Assembly (NCBI GenBank): GCA_026120185.1
Contig: JANUWF010001491.1
Span: forward strand, 2,294,001-2,358,000
Source: Voacanga thouarsii
Taxonomy: Eukaryota > Streptophyta > Magnoliopsida > Gentianales > Apocynaceae
Reading direction: 5' to 3'
DNA: 64,000 nucleotides
Made by a program: the position numbers and the translations under genes. A model generated the notes under the pieces. It saw only the letters and a program-made list of their open reading frames with translations, searched no databases and was not told where the DNA came from. Below, piece after piece: positions 1 through 11,434 of this stretch; position 1 is the first letter of the stretch, and each line of letters starts with the position of its first letter.

Positions 1-373
1 AGAGTTAGGTGAGTGTTCGGTTGACCACATCCGTTTGTTTGTCCGTTTGGGGATGACAATCTGTTGAAAACAAAAGATTAGTACCAAGCTTGTTTCATAA
101 TACTCTCTAAAAATGGCTAAGGAATTTAGTATCCCTATCCAAGACAATAGTCCTTGGAATCCCGTGCATTCTCACCACATCCTTAAAGAATAAATCTACA
201 ATATATGACACATCATTAGTCTTGGAACAAGCCACAAAATGAGCCATTTTAGAAAATCTATCAATAATCACAAATATAGAAGTCCTTACCCCCCTTGGAC
301 CTAGGCAATCGTAAGATGAAGTCCACTGAAATATCAACCCAAGGCACAATAGATGTGGGCAAAGGAGTATAAA
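1..373 (-). pseudogene. Ty3/gypsy integrase core fragment (element G1)
   Basis: Seen on the minus strand: residues around DFILRLPRS, then a frame change near 285, then [12 protein letters not shown] and [12 protein letters not shown], a stop near 107-109, and CHPQTDKQTDVVN close to the window edge. These match the central catalytic (DDE) domain of gypsy integrases, which inserts element cDNA into chromosomes. The stop falls where a Trp is usual (TGG to TAG). The fragment is cut on its upstream side by another LTR at 374 and runs off the window at position 1. RNase H and the integrase zinc-binding domain, expected between here and the RT at 5477, are missing. It is a dead relic. The family assignment is secure, but the lineage is not. 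Confidence 0.85.
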
Positions 374-1533
374 TGTTGGGTATCTCAGGCTCGTATTATA
401 TACGGCGCAGCGGAAGAATAAAACGAAATACCATGCCAGGACCTGCCTATGTGTGGAAAACAAGACATAAAGATAACAAAAGTAACAACTTTTTACCTTT
501 GTTTGATCGTCCGAAGAACAAAAATTTCTTCTTCAAGTCGAGGCGCGATCCAGCAATCCTCTTGATCAAACTCCACGAGAGTTGAACATATAATCACTAT
601 AATCACAGTGTGTGATTATTTCTAACAATAATCCACATAGAAGAATACTCAAATACCAAAATTTCCTGTGCTAGCAGAAAAAGAAGGCGGCTAAGGTTCT
701 TCACAAGAACAATCGAAAAAGAGAGAAGAAGAAGAGAAGGTTTAGGTGGTTGCAATTTTCATATGAATTCCACTCTAGGGTTTTTCGGTTATATCATATA
801 AAATCGAAAAATTCATTGAAAATTTGGAATTCTAAAACAATTAGAGTTCCCTAATTATAATTGGAAACATCAAGCTCTCACAATTACAATTTGGACCACA
901 AATTATAACTAATTATAATTTGTCCACAACAACTTTTCTTTCTCTCAATCAACCCCAATATGTTATCAAATAACATCTTGAGTGTATAATCCTTTATTGT
1001 GTGTGACCTATTAGGTTTCACAGTCAATTGGTAGTGAACATGAATTAATCCAAGCGTCTTTGAGATTAATAATCCATAATTAATTACAATTAATCCTATT
1101 AATTCTAATTTGGATTGGTTTATTAATTCATCAATTAATAAACCCATATTCCCAGTATCATGAGTGGTATCTAGCAATACATCATGACCACCCAAGAGTC
1201 TAGAAAGTTAAGTAGCTTGACATGAACCCTTCAATAACAAACTTCAGTGCAATTAACTCCTTTCACCATACAATATCTCATTCAGTTTGATGTACAAGAT
1301 TAGTGCCAACTCCTTCCAGAATTAATTCTTGCCCGAATATAATAGTACTTGTACCAGAAACCCACTACTCTAGATGTGTATCAATTTGAACTATTTCCAA
1401 TACATAATCGCCTTGGCCAAGGACTTTTCGAGTAGTAATTTTTACAGGTGACCGTGAGATATTCACCCCTACTATTAGGAGTGGTGAATTATTTATTAAC
1501 CCTCTCAACTAGTTTCGTTTACCTTACAATGTA

Positions 1534-4500
1534 TGTAACACCCCCTACTACGTACCCTAAAAAGGGCGAGGATGTCACCCAGTCTTGAAGATAAGGGGTC
1601 TTTAAAACGAGGTATATAATATAAAGGCAAACCCAAGAAATCAAACTTAGATAAATAAAGGAAAACTCTTGTTACATCAGGCTCAAAACTAGAGCAAAAC
1701 TAAATAAATGCTATCATCTGATCCAGAAGCATAAAATAACAATTATCTCTCAAAACATAATGGAAAATAATAATAGCTTTAACTATTTCACATCCCGCCT
1801 GCTTAGCATAATTAAGCTCTTGAAAACATGATATAAAATAGTATGAGATTAACATCTCAGTAAGTCCTGTGCGTGCATATGGTACTTTGAACAGTTCGTA
1901 TATGCATAGCTGAAAACATTTGTAGAAATATTTGGCAAGTCATAAAATAATTAGGAGTGGAGTTTTCTCATTGATACACTTTGCATAAAATAAACCATCC
2001 ACTCGAGAACACAGTTATGGTGCCACACTTTGGGCCTCATGATAAGAGAACGGTCAAGGCACCACACTTTGTGCTCCTTGATAGGACCAGATTACCATAC
2101 TTTGGGCGTTCTAATCAAAGGTGAGTGTACAACCCATTGGGTGAGATACTCCTCCATCTCTACACCCAACAAAACCATTCGGGTGTCTATGCCGAGAAAA
2201 TAAATAATACCTTACCAGGTACAAATGCTAGCTCGGACTGGCCTGATCAACCAATACTATCGCCTTCTCAAACGGAGCTTATCTTCTGGAGGTGGCCACC
2301 TACCAGAAGACTCACTCATACCCTCCAAAACTAGTATTGTTAGCCTACCCTTATTGAGTACTCAACGAACATATCCGTCAATTCCATATTCACAATAATA
2401 AGTCCATACTTTAGCTTTGTAAAATGTGGTTTTCTTGAAAAATGAGTTTTCTAAAATGTTTAAGAGAGCGAACGATTTTTGATAAAGGCATTAGGTTGAT
2501 GAAACCATTTAGAGCATAAACATCCACATTTACAACCCAAATAATCATAGACCAACAATAGTTTTTCAAAGCTTTACAACATTCGACTTACCACCTCATA
2601 CATTTAACAAAAGAGTTTATGCAAGGACTTGCATGATATGCCTCAGATAAACAAGATAAAATCACAACTTGCTTCCTTCAAATACCCTCCTGATCTAGAA
2701 TCACATAATATCATGATCAGGGTCTCAATCGACTCAAGCATGCATTAAACTCATTTATTACGATAACAAATCATGATCCATTATCTAGCTTCAAATAAAT
2801 CACTTAATCCTCAAAGTACATACACTATGACCATATATCCATCAAAGATATGAATAATATATCAAAAAGGTCTTGACTTGACCATCACAATTCACATCCA
2901 TCATTATCACATTAAAACATAGCATTGCTACCCATCGAATGTGCTTAATTAATTACTCGACTCAAAATATTCATCTATCCCAACTAAGCACACTCATCAT
3001 GCTATCATACTTCCATAGACATCATCAATCTCATTATATCTTAATTTTGACATCAAAGGTATGAATTCCCTTACCTTACAACCACCGGATTAACAAGATC
3101 TCGATGCTCCTATGGTGATCATCACGAGTTCGCTTGAGAAGGAGAGAAAGCTGTCTTCTTTACTTCCTCTTAATCAAAAATTGAGAAAGAAAATGAATTC
3201 AGCCTTTATGTGGCATGATTCAAAGGAAGAGAAAAACCAATAGAGGAAAGGAATTAAGAGGTTGAGTGGTCTTTTGCATACCTTAAGGGGTGCTCGGTTT
3301 CTTGGCCTAGGATTGCTCTTGAGTTTTCAAAAATTGCAGAGGAGATTTGCTGGAATTTTTTTCATTTAGTTAGGTTGGAATAGGCGATTGTTGTGGTTTA
3401 GGGTTAGAAGAGTTTGATTTAGGGTTAGAAAGTGATGCTAAGAAGGACTCCTAATGGCTCTAGGTTTCTTTGGAAGCAATGGAGAAAGCTGCACTTTTCT
3501 TCCTGCCAAAATTGAGAGGAGTTGAGGGTAGAAAAATAGTTTGAAGTTGCTCTCGTAAGCTGGCCGAAAACTGCACAACGGAAGGGTTGTGTGTGTTTAG
3601 GTTTTTTTTTTTTTTGCCAAAAAAAGTAAGAGTTTGTGTGGACTTTAACAACAAAATTCTGTGCAAAAGAGGGGTGATTTGCTATGCAAAATCTGTGAGC
3701 AAAAGAGAGGATTTCCTAGATTGTTTTGGCTGCTATTATGTCCACAATTCAGAGAGGGAATAATGAGTGCCCTAGGTGTAGTACTTAGCCAATTCAATAT
3801 GGAGTTTTAGTAGGGTTTGAAGTGTATAATTTCGTGCATTTCATTGAGCAAAGCTGGCTGAAATTCCTGTGCACAAGCTGGCCAAAATTCTGGGAATTTT
3901 GGCGGATAAAATTCTGATTTTGTGTAGCTAAAGTAATTTGGTTTGGTGAGAGGTGTTCTAGGTGATTTGAACTAGGTTTAGAAGAGTTTGATTGCCCTTA
4001 GGATTGCAGATTTTTCATGCAGCTTGTGCATGCACAAGACTGACCAAAAACTACAAAATAAGAGGAACAAAAATCTGGTTTGTTTAGGATTAGGATAAAG
4101 CCTGATTTGCAAGAGGATTTAGGATAATATTTCCTAGTATTAGAAGAGTTTGTGTTCAGCTAGAACTTCTTCAAAGGTGACGGCACAAAGCTGGAAAATT
4201 TTCCAGATTTTCAGCTAAGGTTCCATGATCAAAATCACCAAGATATTGAACTAGAAAAAATTACAATTTAATTCCAGCTATCAATTATAAAATCTACTAA
4301 ATTAAAATCAAGCTAAAATTTAATTACCCTAGCTAGAATTTTCAAAAATCTAAAAGGATAAAAGCTGAAAATAAAATCAATCTTTATCCTTATAAAAAAT
4401 CCTTCAATTTAAGAGATAATTATGGAGACTTATCTCATAAGAAGGTGGCCTTGAAAATTTAAAAATGAAAGCTGGGATTTTCGGCCAAGCATGAGAAAAT

Positions 4501-4872
4501 CGAGGAAAAAGAATTCAAAAAGAAAAGCTAAGATTCACAAGAGGTAAGATTCGAACTCGGGTCACCAAAGGATAATTACCAAACCTAACCGCAATTCAAA
4601 TTCAACTCCGATGATAATATTTCTCTAAGAAATTCTTTTCACCCTAATTATCATCCCTCCATCTCCTCTATGAAATCTCACCTAAAACAATTTTTCAATT
4701 AATGCAACAACATAATTATTTTCCCATCAAATAAATCAAATGCAAGAGCAACCTGGAAAATCACATGCACCTATGCAAGAATAATTTTAAGATAACACAT
4801 GAAATGCGAAATCCTATGCAATGCATGACTTTTTCCCCATAGGACAAAGGTGGTTTTGGGCGGGGTATTACA
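1534..4872 (-). mobile_element. Solo LTR of a Tekay/Del-like gypsy element
   Basis: This is a 3339-bp unit beginning TGTAACACCCCC and ending GGGGTATTACA, flanked by perfect 5-bp TSDs (atgta at 1529-1533 and 4873-4877). There is no primer site, polypurine tract or coding region, so it is an LTR left after LTR-LTR recombination. The left end carries the motif set seen at the 3' end of the Tekay LTR at 9413-13828 (AAGGGGTCTTTA near 1592), which places this copy on the minus strand. Parts near 2000-2360 resemble 20150-20470 in the inverted Tekay LTR (bracketed ACTCCTCC and AGTACTCAA stretches). Short reading frames inside it are not convincing genes. Confidence 0.85.
4539..4608 (-). other. tRNA-like module in the solo LTR
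   Basis: On the minus strand the segment has a D-loop-like GCGGTTAG followed about 26 nt later by a T-arm with GAGTTCGAATC, a good match to the Pol III B box. It lies about 260-330 bp inside the LTR 5' end, close to the position of the tRNA-like modules of the Tekay LTRs at 9678, 19337 and 23701. The acceptor stem and anticodon arm are not convincing, so this is not a functional tRNA gene. Exact borders are approximate. Confidence 0.5.
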
Positions 4873-5344
4873 ATGTACCCAATATCCATCCCATAGGCAG
4901 CCCTCAATCGAGCTCCAGAGATTGGAATCAAAGTACAAAGCTTAGCAAAAAAAGTACCTTAGAGGTCTCAAGTCTAAGGATACTTGCACGTTTGTTATAT
5001 TGAGATTATATCACGGCACTAAATAGTTATCCATGTGATTATCTCAAACCTAGGTCATCCAATGAACTTGTTCCATTAACAAGCATCCATGTGTTAACTT
5101 TGAGTATCTCAATACTCACGGTTATGAGAACCACCGCCTGATCAAATGAGGAAATCTAACACGTGCTTGTCTTAACGCATTGATAATATCCTGTCTCATT
5201 AATACTATGACTAGGGACTATTTAAGTACTAACACCATCTAGTGTAGTAGGAATCTCATATCATGATCTCTATCATGATTTCCTTAACACTGTGTTGTAC
5301 TATGGACTTTATCGAACAGTTATATTACTTAAAGTAAACAAAAG

Positions 5345-5476
5345 AGCACTTCTCTTATTCTAATTTGGTAAGAACCGGATTTCAAATCAATTAGAATAAG
5401 GAATATAATTCATTTCGCAGTCACAACATATCCAAGGAATATAATCCTCTTCAAACAAAAAGAGCACTTCTCAAGG
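5345..5476. other. Scrambled junction with filler DNA
   Basis: Between the truncated LTR and the G1 RT lie about 130 bp in which AGCACTTCTC occurs twice (5345-5354, 5462-5471). The stretch 5348-5392 is a near copy of 5727-5769 in the RT gene, in the same direction. This is what repair of a double-strand break with local template copying leaves. The rest of the stretch has no recognisable origin. Confidence 0.6.
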
Positions 5477-6270
5477 TTAGCATACAATCTCTCGTATTCG
5501 GAGGGCAACAAGCACACTTTGAACATGTTTCAAATGATCCACATATGATTTTCTATAGATTAATATATCATCAAAGTACACAACAACAAATTTTCCAATA
5601 AATTCCTTGAAAACATAGTGCATTAATCGTATGAAAGTACTAGGAGCATTAGACATTCTAATAGGCATGACAAGCCAGTCATACAACCCTTGTTTGGTTT
5701 TAAAAGCCATTTTCCATTCATCCCCTTCTCTTATTCTAATTTGGTGATAACCGGATTCCAAATCAATTTTAGAGAAAATTCATGCACCAAATAGCTCATC
5801 AAGCAAGTCATCTAGCCTAGGAATGGGATAGCGGTATTTTACTATGATGTTGCTGATAGCGCGACAATCCACGCACATACGCCATGTCCTATCCTTTTTG
5901 GCACCAAGAGAACCGGAACAGCACATGAGCTTAGGCTCTCTCTCACATGTCCCTTCTCAAGCAATGCTTCTACTTACTTTTGCAACTCCTTGGACTCCTC
6001 CGGGTTGCTTCTATATGCCGGTTGGATGGGGATGACGGCTCTGGGCACAAAGTTGATTTGATGCTCAATCCCTCTTATGGGTGGTAGTCCTTCGGGCACC
6101 TCCTTTGGAAAAACGTCTTCATATTCTTGAAGAATAGCTACAATTTCATTAGGCAAAGACAATGTAGAATCATTAGCAAAAACATAAGAACCTTTACATA
6201 AAAGAAGAATAACCAGTTCCTTAGCTTTTATAGCCTGTATGACCTCACTTTCTTTTGCAAAGAAATTCAC
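5477..6270 (-). pseudogene. G1 reverse transcriptase, broken
   Basis: The minus-strand translation gives the pre-RT segment YEDVFPKEVPEGLPPIRGIEH, a stop where LQK-Q is usual (CAA to TAA), then [33 protein letters not shown], and the catalytic YFDD box at 5568-5579. This is the palm and fingers of a plant gypsy reverse transcriptase, which copies element RNA into cDNA. Frame is lost around 5760-5970 and there are at least two stops. The protein ends near 5477, before the thumb and RNase H, at the scrambled junction. Gag and protease follow upstream in the same orientation, so the order gag-PR-RT is normal. Confidence 0.88.
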
Positions 6271-6489
6271 TCTTCTTTTACCCCCCTCTCTTGTCCTTAC
6301 TCACTCCTATCCTTGATTGTCAAATGTATTTGTTTGTCCATCCTCTCTCTCAACTCTTTTTCTTGCCTCTCTTTTTCTTTCCTCTCAATTTCTTGTTTTT
6401 TCTTAACATCTTACGCTCCCTTCTTCTTTTCTTTCTCCTTCATGATTCTTTAATCTTTATTCACCTTACTAGGGGCCATGGGGGTGAGG

Positions 6490-6914
6490 GTAAACTTAGT
6501 TCCCTCCTTGAGTAGGGAATAAGTATTCTTCCTTCCATCATGCTTTACTTGCCTATCATATTGCCAAGGCTTCCCTAGGAGCAAGTGACTCGCTTACATG
6601 GGTACCACATCACATAGCACATCATCCTTATATTTCCCCATCTCAAAAAACACCAAAACTTATTTGTTTACTCTCATTTCCCTGGTATCGTTCAACCATT
6701 GTAATTTGTAGGGTTTGGGGTGTTTAATCTAACTCATGTCGAATTCTTCAACCAAGTTTGCACTAATTATATTAGTGAAACTCCCACTATCTACAATGAC
6801 ACTACAAGGGGTCTTGTTGATTAGACACCTAGTGTAGAAAATGTTCTCTCTTTGTTGGTGATTTTGATTCTTAATGGCTTGTGAATTTAATGACCTGCTT
6901 GTAACTCCCACCAA
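6490..6914 (-). pseudogene. G1 aspartic protease region, broken
   Basis: Minus-strand peptides include CLINKTPCSVIVDSGSFTN with the DSG active-site triad, IKHPKPYKLQWLND, and LLLGKPWQYDRQVKHDG near 6535-6590. This order is that of the retropepsin between gag and RT in many plant gypsy polyproteins. Stops interrupt it after EEFDMS and before ASHLLLG; the latter fits CAA to TAA. A charged Lys/Glu linker (around 6270-6490) joins it to the RT and has lost its frame. The protease would cut Gag-Pol into mature proteins. This copy cannot do so. Confidence 0.8.
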
Positions 6915-8364
6915 AGAGTATTCTTGACCAACAACTTCCCCTTCATCACTTTCCTCGTCTCCATTTCCCTCTTAGCGTCTTTGGTATCTTTCTCCCTCTT
7001 CTTCTTCGTCGGTAGAAACCTCACCATAGGGATTAGTATACATCGTTCTCTTGCTTGGGCACTCATGGGAAGCATGTCCATATCCAAGGCACTTAAAACA
7101 CTTGATATCCCTATTCCTTTGTACCCTTTCCATGGCTTTTTCCTTGTCCTTGTTCCATCCTTTCCTAGGTTTCCAATCCTCCCTAGGCTTCCAATCCTCT
7201 CTAGGTTTCCAAACCCCCTTTAGTTTGTTGAAGTCCCTTTAGAATGGCTTAGGGGCTTCATCCTTCTTAAATAGTACCCTGCTAGTAGTGTTGGGGTTTG
7301 GAACTGGTGCTATAGTAAATGTCCTCCTTTTTAATTGCCTCTCAATATTCATAGTGGCATGTACCATATCCTCCAATCGATCAAATGGGTGAAATTCTAC
7401 CAAATTGGTAACCTCCCTATTTAATCCTCCCAAGGACCTTACCATCATTGCTCTAGGATCCTCATTGATTTGGGCTCTCATCAACATTACTTCCATCTCT
7501 ATATGGTAATCTTCCACACTCTTGTTCCCTTGCTTGGGTGATTGGAGCTTTTGATAAAGATCATTGTAGTAATGATGTGGTATAAACCTTGCCCTTGTCA
7601 TATCTTTAAACAAATTCCAACTAGCCACGGTTTCCACTCCCATTTGTCTCCTTTGTGCACTAACTTGTTTCCTACCAAACCAAAGCATACTCCGAAAATC
7701 CCAAAATAGCCAATCTCACTTTTGACCTCTCACTATAGGTATAACTTTTTAGGAATATCTTCATCTTGCTCTCCCACTCGAAATATACTTCGGGGTCACT
7801 CTTGCCATAAAATGTGGGCACTTTCAATTTAATGTGGTTCAACTCCTTCTATTCATCATTTCATTCTCTCCTACCTCTTCTATTGCCCCATCCTCTATTG
7901 TGTTCCCCAAAGACTTCAACGTGTTCCCCTTCATACCATTCATCAACTCTCTCAAACTCGCTTTCTAACCCCCTTAAGTTGCTTCCACCATTCCTTCCTT
8001 GGCCTCTACCTCATCCTCCGCTCATACCATGTCTTCCCCCTCTCATAGGAGGTTGTTGGAATCCCTCGTTAGAGTGCTCATCCCACTCTTCCCCTTGTTA
8101 TGCATTTAACGGAGGAGTATGGGCATCACCATCCCTCATCCTAGGGTTAGGTACTTCAAATCGCTCTTAACCTCTCCTTTGTGAAATGGTAGAAGATTGT
8201 CTAAGATGATTTATCAACTCCCTTGTTATGTTTTGAAATTCACTTTGCATAGTCCTCATCATAGCTTGCAAGTCATCATGCAAAACCCTAGCATCAATTT
8301 GTTCTTCTTGAGGTCTACTAAGTCCACTTGGGTTAAGCTTAGAGATCTCTTGTTCATGGGCCAT
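6915..8364 (-). pseudogene. G1 gag, capsid-like protein with zinc knuckle
   Basis: The ATG at 8364 opens MAHEQEISKLNPSGLSRPQE, a typical start of this family. The capsid-like domain spans about 7239-7760 (SPKQGNKSVEDYHIEMEVML, MVRSLGGLNREVTNLVEF). It is followed by three tandem WKPRED-like hexapeptides encoded by 18-bp repeats at about 7160-7215. A CCHC knuckle at about 7057-7103 reads CFKCLGYGHASHEC, with all four ligands present. A stop at 8167-8169 and others near 8100, 7990, 7870 and 7239 break the frame. Gag coats and packages element RNA. The length is normal for the family, so the defects are mostly point changes. Confidence 0.85.
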
Positions 8365-9265
8365 GGTGATGGAACATTTACTTACTTATACCTACAAAAC
8401 AAAAGAGATTAGGAAGAAAAAAAAATAGTTCATCACATCGCTTCCTTGCGTGTTGGCTCACAAGGATTGATCGCTCCATGCTCGTGTTTGCTCTCTTAGA
8501 CTCTTTTAGTAATAGGCTCACCCTCTTTCCTTTTTCTCAATTCTCAAGCCTTCTTGTTCAATCCCAAATCTCCCCAATGGCTAAAGTTTTAGTCCAACTT
8601 AGTGAATCATACAAATCAAATGAATTTTTCCAATTAGGGGGTCTTAGGGGAATTTCAACAAACACTTATTGGGCACCTCAAGCAAATAAGTTTTAATCAA
8701 GAATTTCAAGAAATGTGGACTCAATCAATGAAACAACAAATACTTAGACGCACAAGGAAACACTTCTAACCAAGAAACAAACAAGAATTAGCAAGAATAA
8801 AGAAACAAGAACAACTAGAACTAGGATTATGAAGAACAAGATGATCACAAGTGTGAACTAGTAAAATTGAGTTCAATGAACATGGAATTCAATAATAGAG
8901 TAATATACTAAGTCCCAATATCCCAAGGAACGAAAATTAAGAATTAAAGTTCTCAACTATAGCAAAAAACATTATCATGGAACATTTATTAAACACCTTG
9001 GCTGCAATCCCGTCACTTAAGAGCAACCAACATTTTCACTCATATTCAAGCTAATTTTCACCACAAACTCAAGAAAAATTTGTTCCCATGGATTATATTA
9101 ACATTAAGGAGCAATTTCCCAATAAAATTATCAAGATATAACAAATATTTCATGACCTTTTTGGAGCATGTTTTTGAGTTACGGGATTTTGTCTGTTTTC
9201 TTTTTCTTCAACTTTGTAGGGCTCCTTTTCTTGCTTTCTAGCTTTGATGGGAATCAAACCTTTCC
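8365..9265 (-). other. G1 untranslated leader
   Basis: This is about 900 bp between the primer-binding site and the gag start, AT-rich, with no convincing gene. It is the usual place of the packaging signal in LTR elements, but I see no specific motif. Confidence 0.6.
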
Positions 9266-9279
9266 TTGCTCTGATACCA
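9266..9279 (-). promoter_or_regulatory. G1 primer-binding site (initiator-Met tRNA)
   Basis: The minus strand reads TGGTATCAGAGCAA, complementary to the 3' end of plant initiator tRNA-Met, the commonest primer of plant LTR elements. It lies a few bases after the LTR end (TATATCA at about 9287) and before the leader and gag, fixing the orientation of G1. Confidence 0.85.
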
Positions 9280-9286
9280 AACTCTT

Positions 9287-9412
9287 TGATATAATCTTGT
9301 GTGGGCTTTTTTTTAGTGTTGTGAGTTGTTTAGTTAGTTATGTGTTCAGCTCAACCAATGGGACCAAAATAGAGATTCTTCTAGAGATAAAAAGGAGAAA
9401 ATGAAATAGCAA
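9287..9412 (-). mobile_element. G1 LTR, U5 piece
   Basis: This is the end of the G1 LTR directly before its primer site. It is cut at 9412 by the Tekay composite. The bases 9408-9412 (agcaa) match aacaa at 24017-24021 at four of five positions, so the remainder of the same LTR is probably 24017-24735. Confidence 0.65.
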
Positions 9413-9431
9413 TGTAACACCCCACTACCTA
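9413..9431 (+). repeat. 19-nt inverted cap on the 5' LTR
   Basis: TGTAACACCCCACTACCTA at 9413-9431 is the exact reverse complement of the LTR's last 19 bases (13810-13828). The 3' LTR start, fixed by the polypurine tract, lacks it, and so does the inverted LTR. It therefore looks added to this copy and is not part of the family LTR. Confidence 0.75.
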
Positions 9432-9677
9432 TGTGAAACCCCAGTCAAAACCAACTTTAGAATAAAGGGGTTGGGATGCATATCATATTTTATTGTATGT
9501 TTAAATATATTTTTATATGATTTTATGTGCTTTGGATTTGTATTTTCTAGTCTAGAGAGCTTGGATATGATTATTGAGTAAGAAGGGCAAAATGGTAATT
9601 TTTGCTTGAGGTGAAAATAGGGAGATAGCCTGAGGATTAAATAGAAAAAATATTTTATGGAGAAAATAAAAGCAAGA

Positions 9678-9747
9678 GTTGTTGTAGTATAGTGGTTAGA
9701 GCATTGGAATTAATTTTTGAGGTCTTGGGTTCAAATTCCATCATTGG
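9678..9747 (+). other. tRNA(Asp)-like module in the 5' LTR
   Basis: The 70-nt segment begins GTTGTTGTAGTATAGTGG. From memory of plant tRNA-Asp(GTC) this differs at one base from its first 18. It holds a full A box (TAGTATAGTGG) and a B box with one mismatch (GGTTCAAATTC) at about tRNA spacing. A weak T stem forms (TTGGG/TCCAT). The anticodon arm and acceptor 3' half are degraded, so it is not expected to make a working tRNA. Two more copies exist at the same LTR position, and a relative in the solo LTR. It could act as an internal Pol III promoter or be a fossil capture. Confidence 0.7.
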
Positions 9748-11394
9748 AGTTTTAGCATGATTAAATTTTATTTTTGCTTGGGAAGTGATATTTTCGGCCT
9801 TATGTGCTTTAGAATAGGATAGAGGTGTTATCCTAGGAGAGACATGATAGGAGCATCCTAATCCTATTCTTTTTCCCTACACAAAATTCCTATGGGAATT
9901 CATTCCTCCTTGATCCTTAATTTTCCCTAATTCTCAATTCGTTAGATTGGTTAAATTTGTTCTAGCCAATTTTCATTCCAAAAATTTCAGTAAAATGCTG
10001 TGGCTTTGAAGGTTTAAAATGTCTTAGTGAAAGACATCATGTGGACCAAAAATGTAGAAGAGATGGGGAAGGTTCCAAGAGAATTAATTTCCCTAGTGAA
10101 CCTTCTAAACTTCACTCTAGCTAGGTTCATTTTCCTGCATATAATGAACTGAAATTTTTCCAGCTTCTTAGGCCTTCAAGGTGTTAAAATTCTCAGCCAT
10201 TATTCCCTCCCAAATGTTGCCAGAAAATGGACCTTTTGATCAACTTGAAATCTGAAATTTTTTGGTTAATTTTGGGCTGCACAAATGTTGTGCAAAACTA
10301 GAAAAAATTCTGGTTAAAATCGCAGCTTTGGTGGTCTTCAACCAAGCTATTTTCTTCCAGTTTCCTCCCAGATCCTTAGCCACATTTTCCCTCCATGAAG
10401 AAGGCTGGAAACCAACCATGAAAGACCCCTGAAATCTCCTTCAAACTCTCTACAAGCTAACTGGAAAATGGCAGCCGAAACTGCCCAGAAAAATTCCAAC
10501 AATGGCAAAATTCTGTGCAGGATTTCCGTCCAGCTTTGTTTCCTAATCCAGCCCTGGCCGAAACTCCATCTTTCTTCTACACAAACCACTCTTAAACAGC
10601 CGTGAACTGAACCCCATTCTCTTCCCCAAGCTTCTGCACAAAAACCAGACAAGGCTGCCCTAAAATATCTCCAACAAATTACTACAATCATGCCTTGATT
10701 AGATACCAAAATTCCAGCAACCTTAATTTAGTAACCTTCCATAAAATGTCCCTCAAACAACCAGACCTTTCCTTTACTATTGCACTTCTTCTTTTCAGCC
10801 ACCATTAGCCTTCTTCAACCAGCTTTCATCCAGCTAAATCACAGAGCAACAATTCAGCCATAGCAGCTTCCAAAAAACTTCCATTGAACAAAGATATTCT
10901 TGCTATATTTTGTTTCCAATTTTGATTCCCAAAAATATTCTTTTAGGATTTCAACAACCAACATTTCATTTTCCTTTCAAACCAGAAAAATCATTTACCT
11001 ATACTACACAAGCAATTCGGCCACTGTACACACACAGAATTTCGACAGCCTTCAATCCAAAATCTCTCCATTCTCTTCAACCTTCAAGCACACATAAAAC
11101 ACCAAGAACACCTACTCCTTTCTTTCACCTAATACCTCTCCAAACCACTTCGAACTTCTTCCAAAAATTCCAGATTTCATCTACTCACTATCATGAGTCC
11201 ATCCATACCATTTTTAACATCAAGCTCCAAAATCTAACTTGCTCTTTTGGATAAAAAAATCAGAATTTTTGTGAAGGCTCAAGAATACCTTCAAGGTAGG
11301 TTTGTTCAATCAACATCATCTTCACTAATCTTTGATCTCTAATGAATATATATATATATATATATGAATAAGCATACTAATGGACTCTCTTCTT

Positions 11395-11400
<6 letters not shown>

Positions 11401-11430
<30 letters not shown>
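11401..11430 (+). repeat. (CT)15 microsatellite
   Basis: A perfect CT run inside the 5' LTR. The reversed LTR has only a short GA run at about 22037-22051, so the two LTR copies differ in length here. Confidence 0.95.

Positions 11431-11434
<4 letters not shown>

Larger units (their letters stand above)
374..5344 (-). mobile_element. TGTTG-type LTR, right end lost, interrupted by a solo LTR
   Basis: The unit starts TGTTGGGTATCTC at 374 and is collinear with a second copy at 42624-44040. Apart from the inserted solo LTR (1534-4872) it occupies 374-1533 and 4873-5344. It stops after the shared ...AAAGTAAACAAAAG and lacks the last ~95 bp present in the second copy. The minus orientation is inferred from TATA-like sequence near 787-800 followed, on the minus strand, by leader-like sequence rich in TTCTCT. 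No coding sequence is seen. It landed in the G1 pol gene and the junction carries a deletion. Superfamily is undecided; short ends and copia-like layout suggest Ty1/copia. Confidence 0.6.

Noticed and set aside
9678..9747. A functional tRNA-Asp gene
   Set aside because: The anticodon arm and acceptor 3' half do not pair and the segment sits in a repeated LTR. Kept as a tRNA-like module only.
10347..11254. Small proteins in the Tekay LTR
   Set aside because: They lie in LTR sequence, differ between LTR copies and have no family match.
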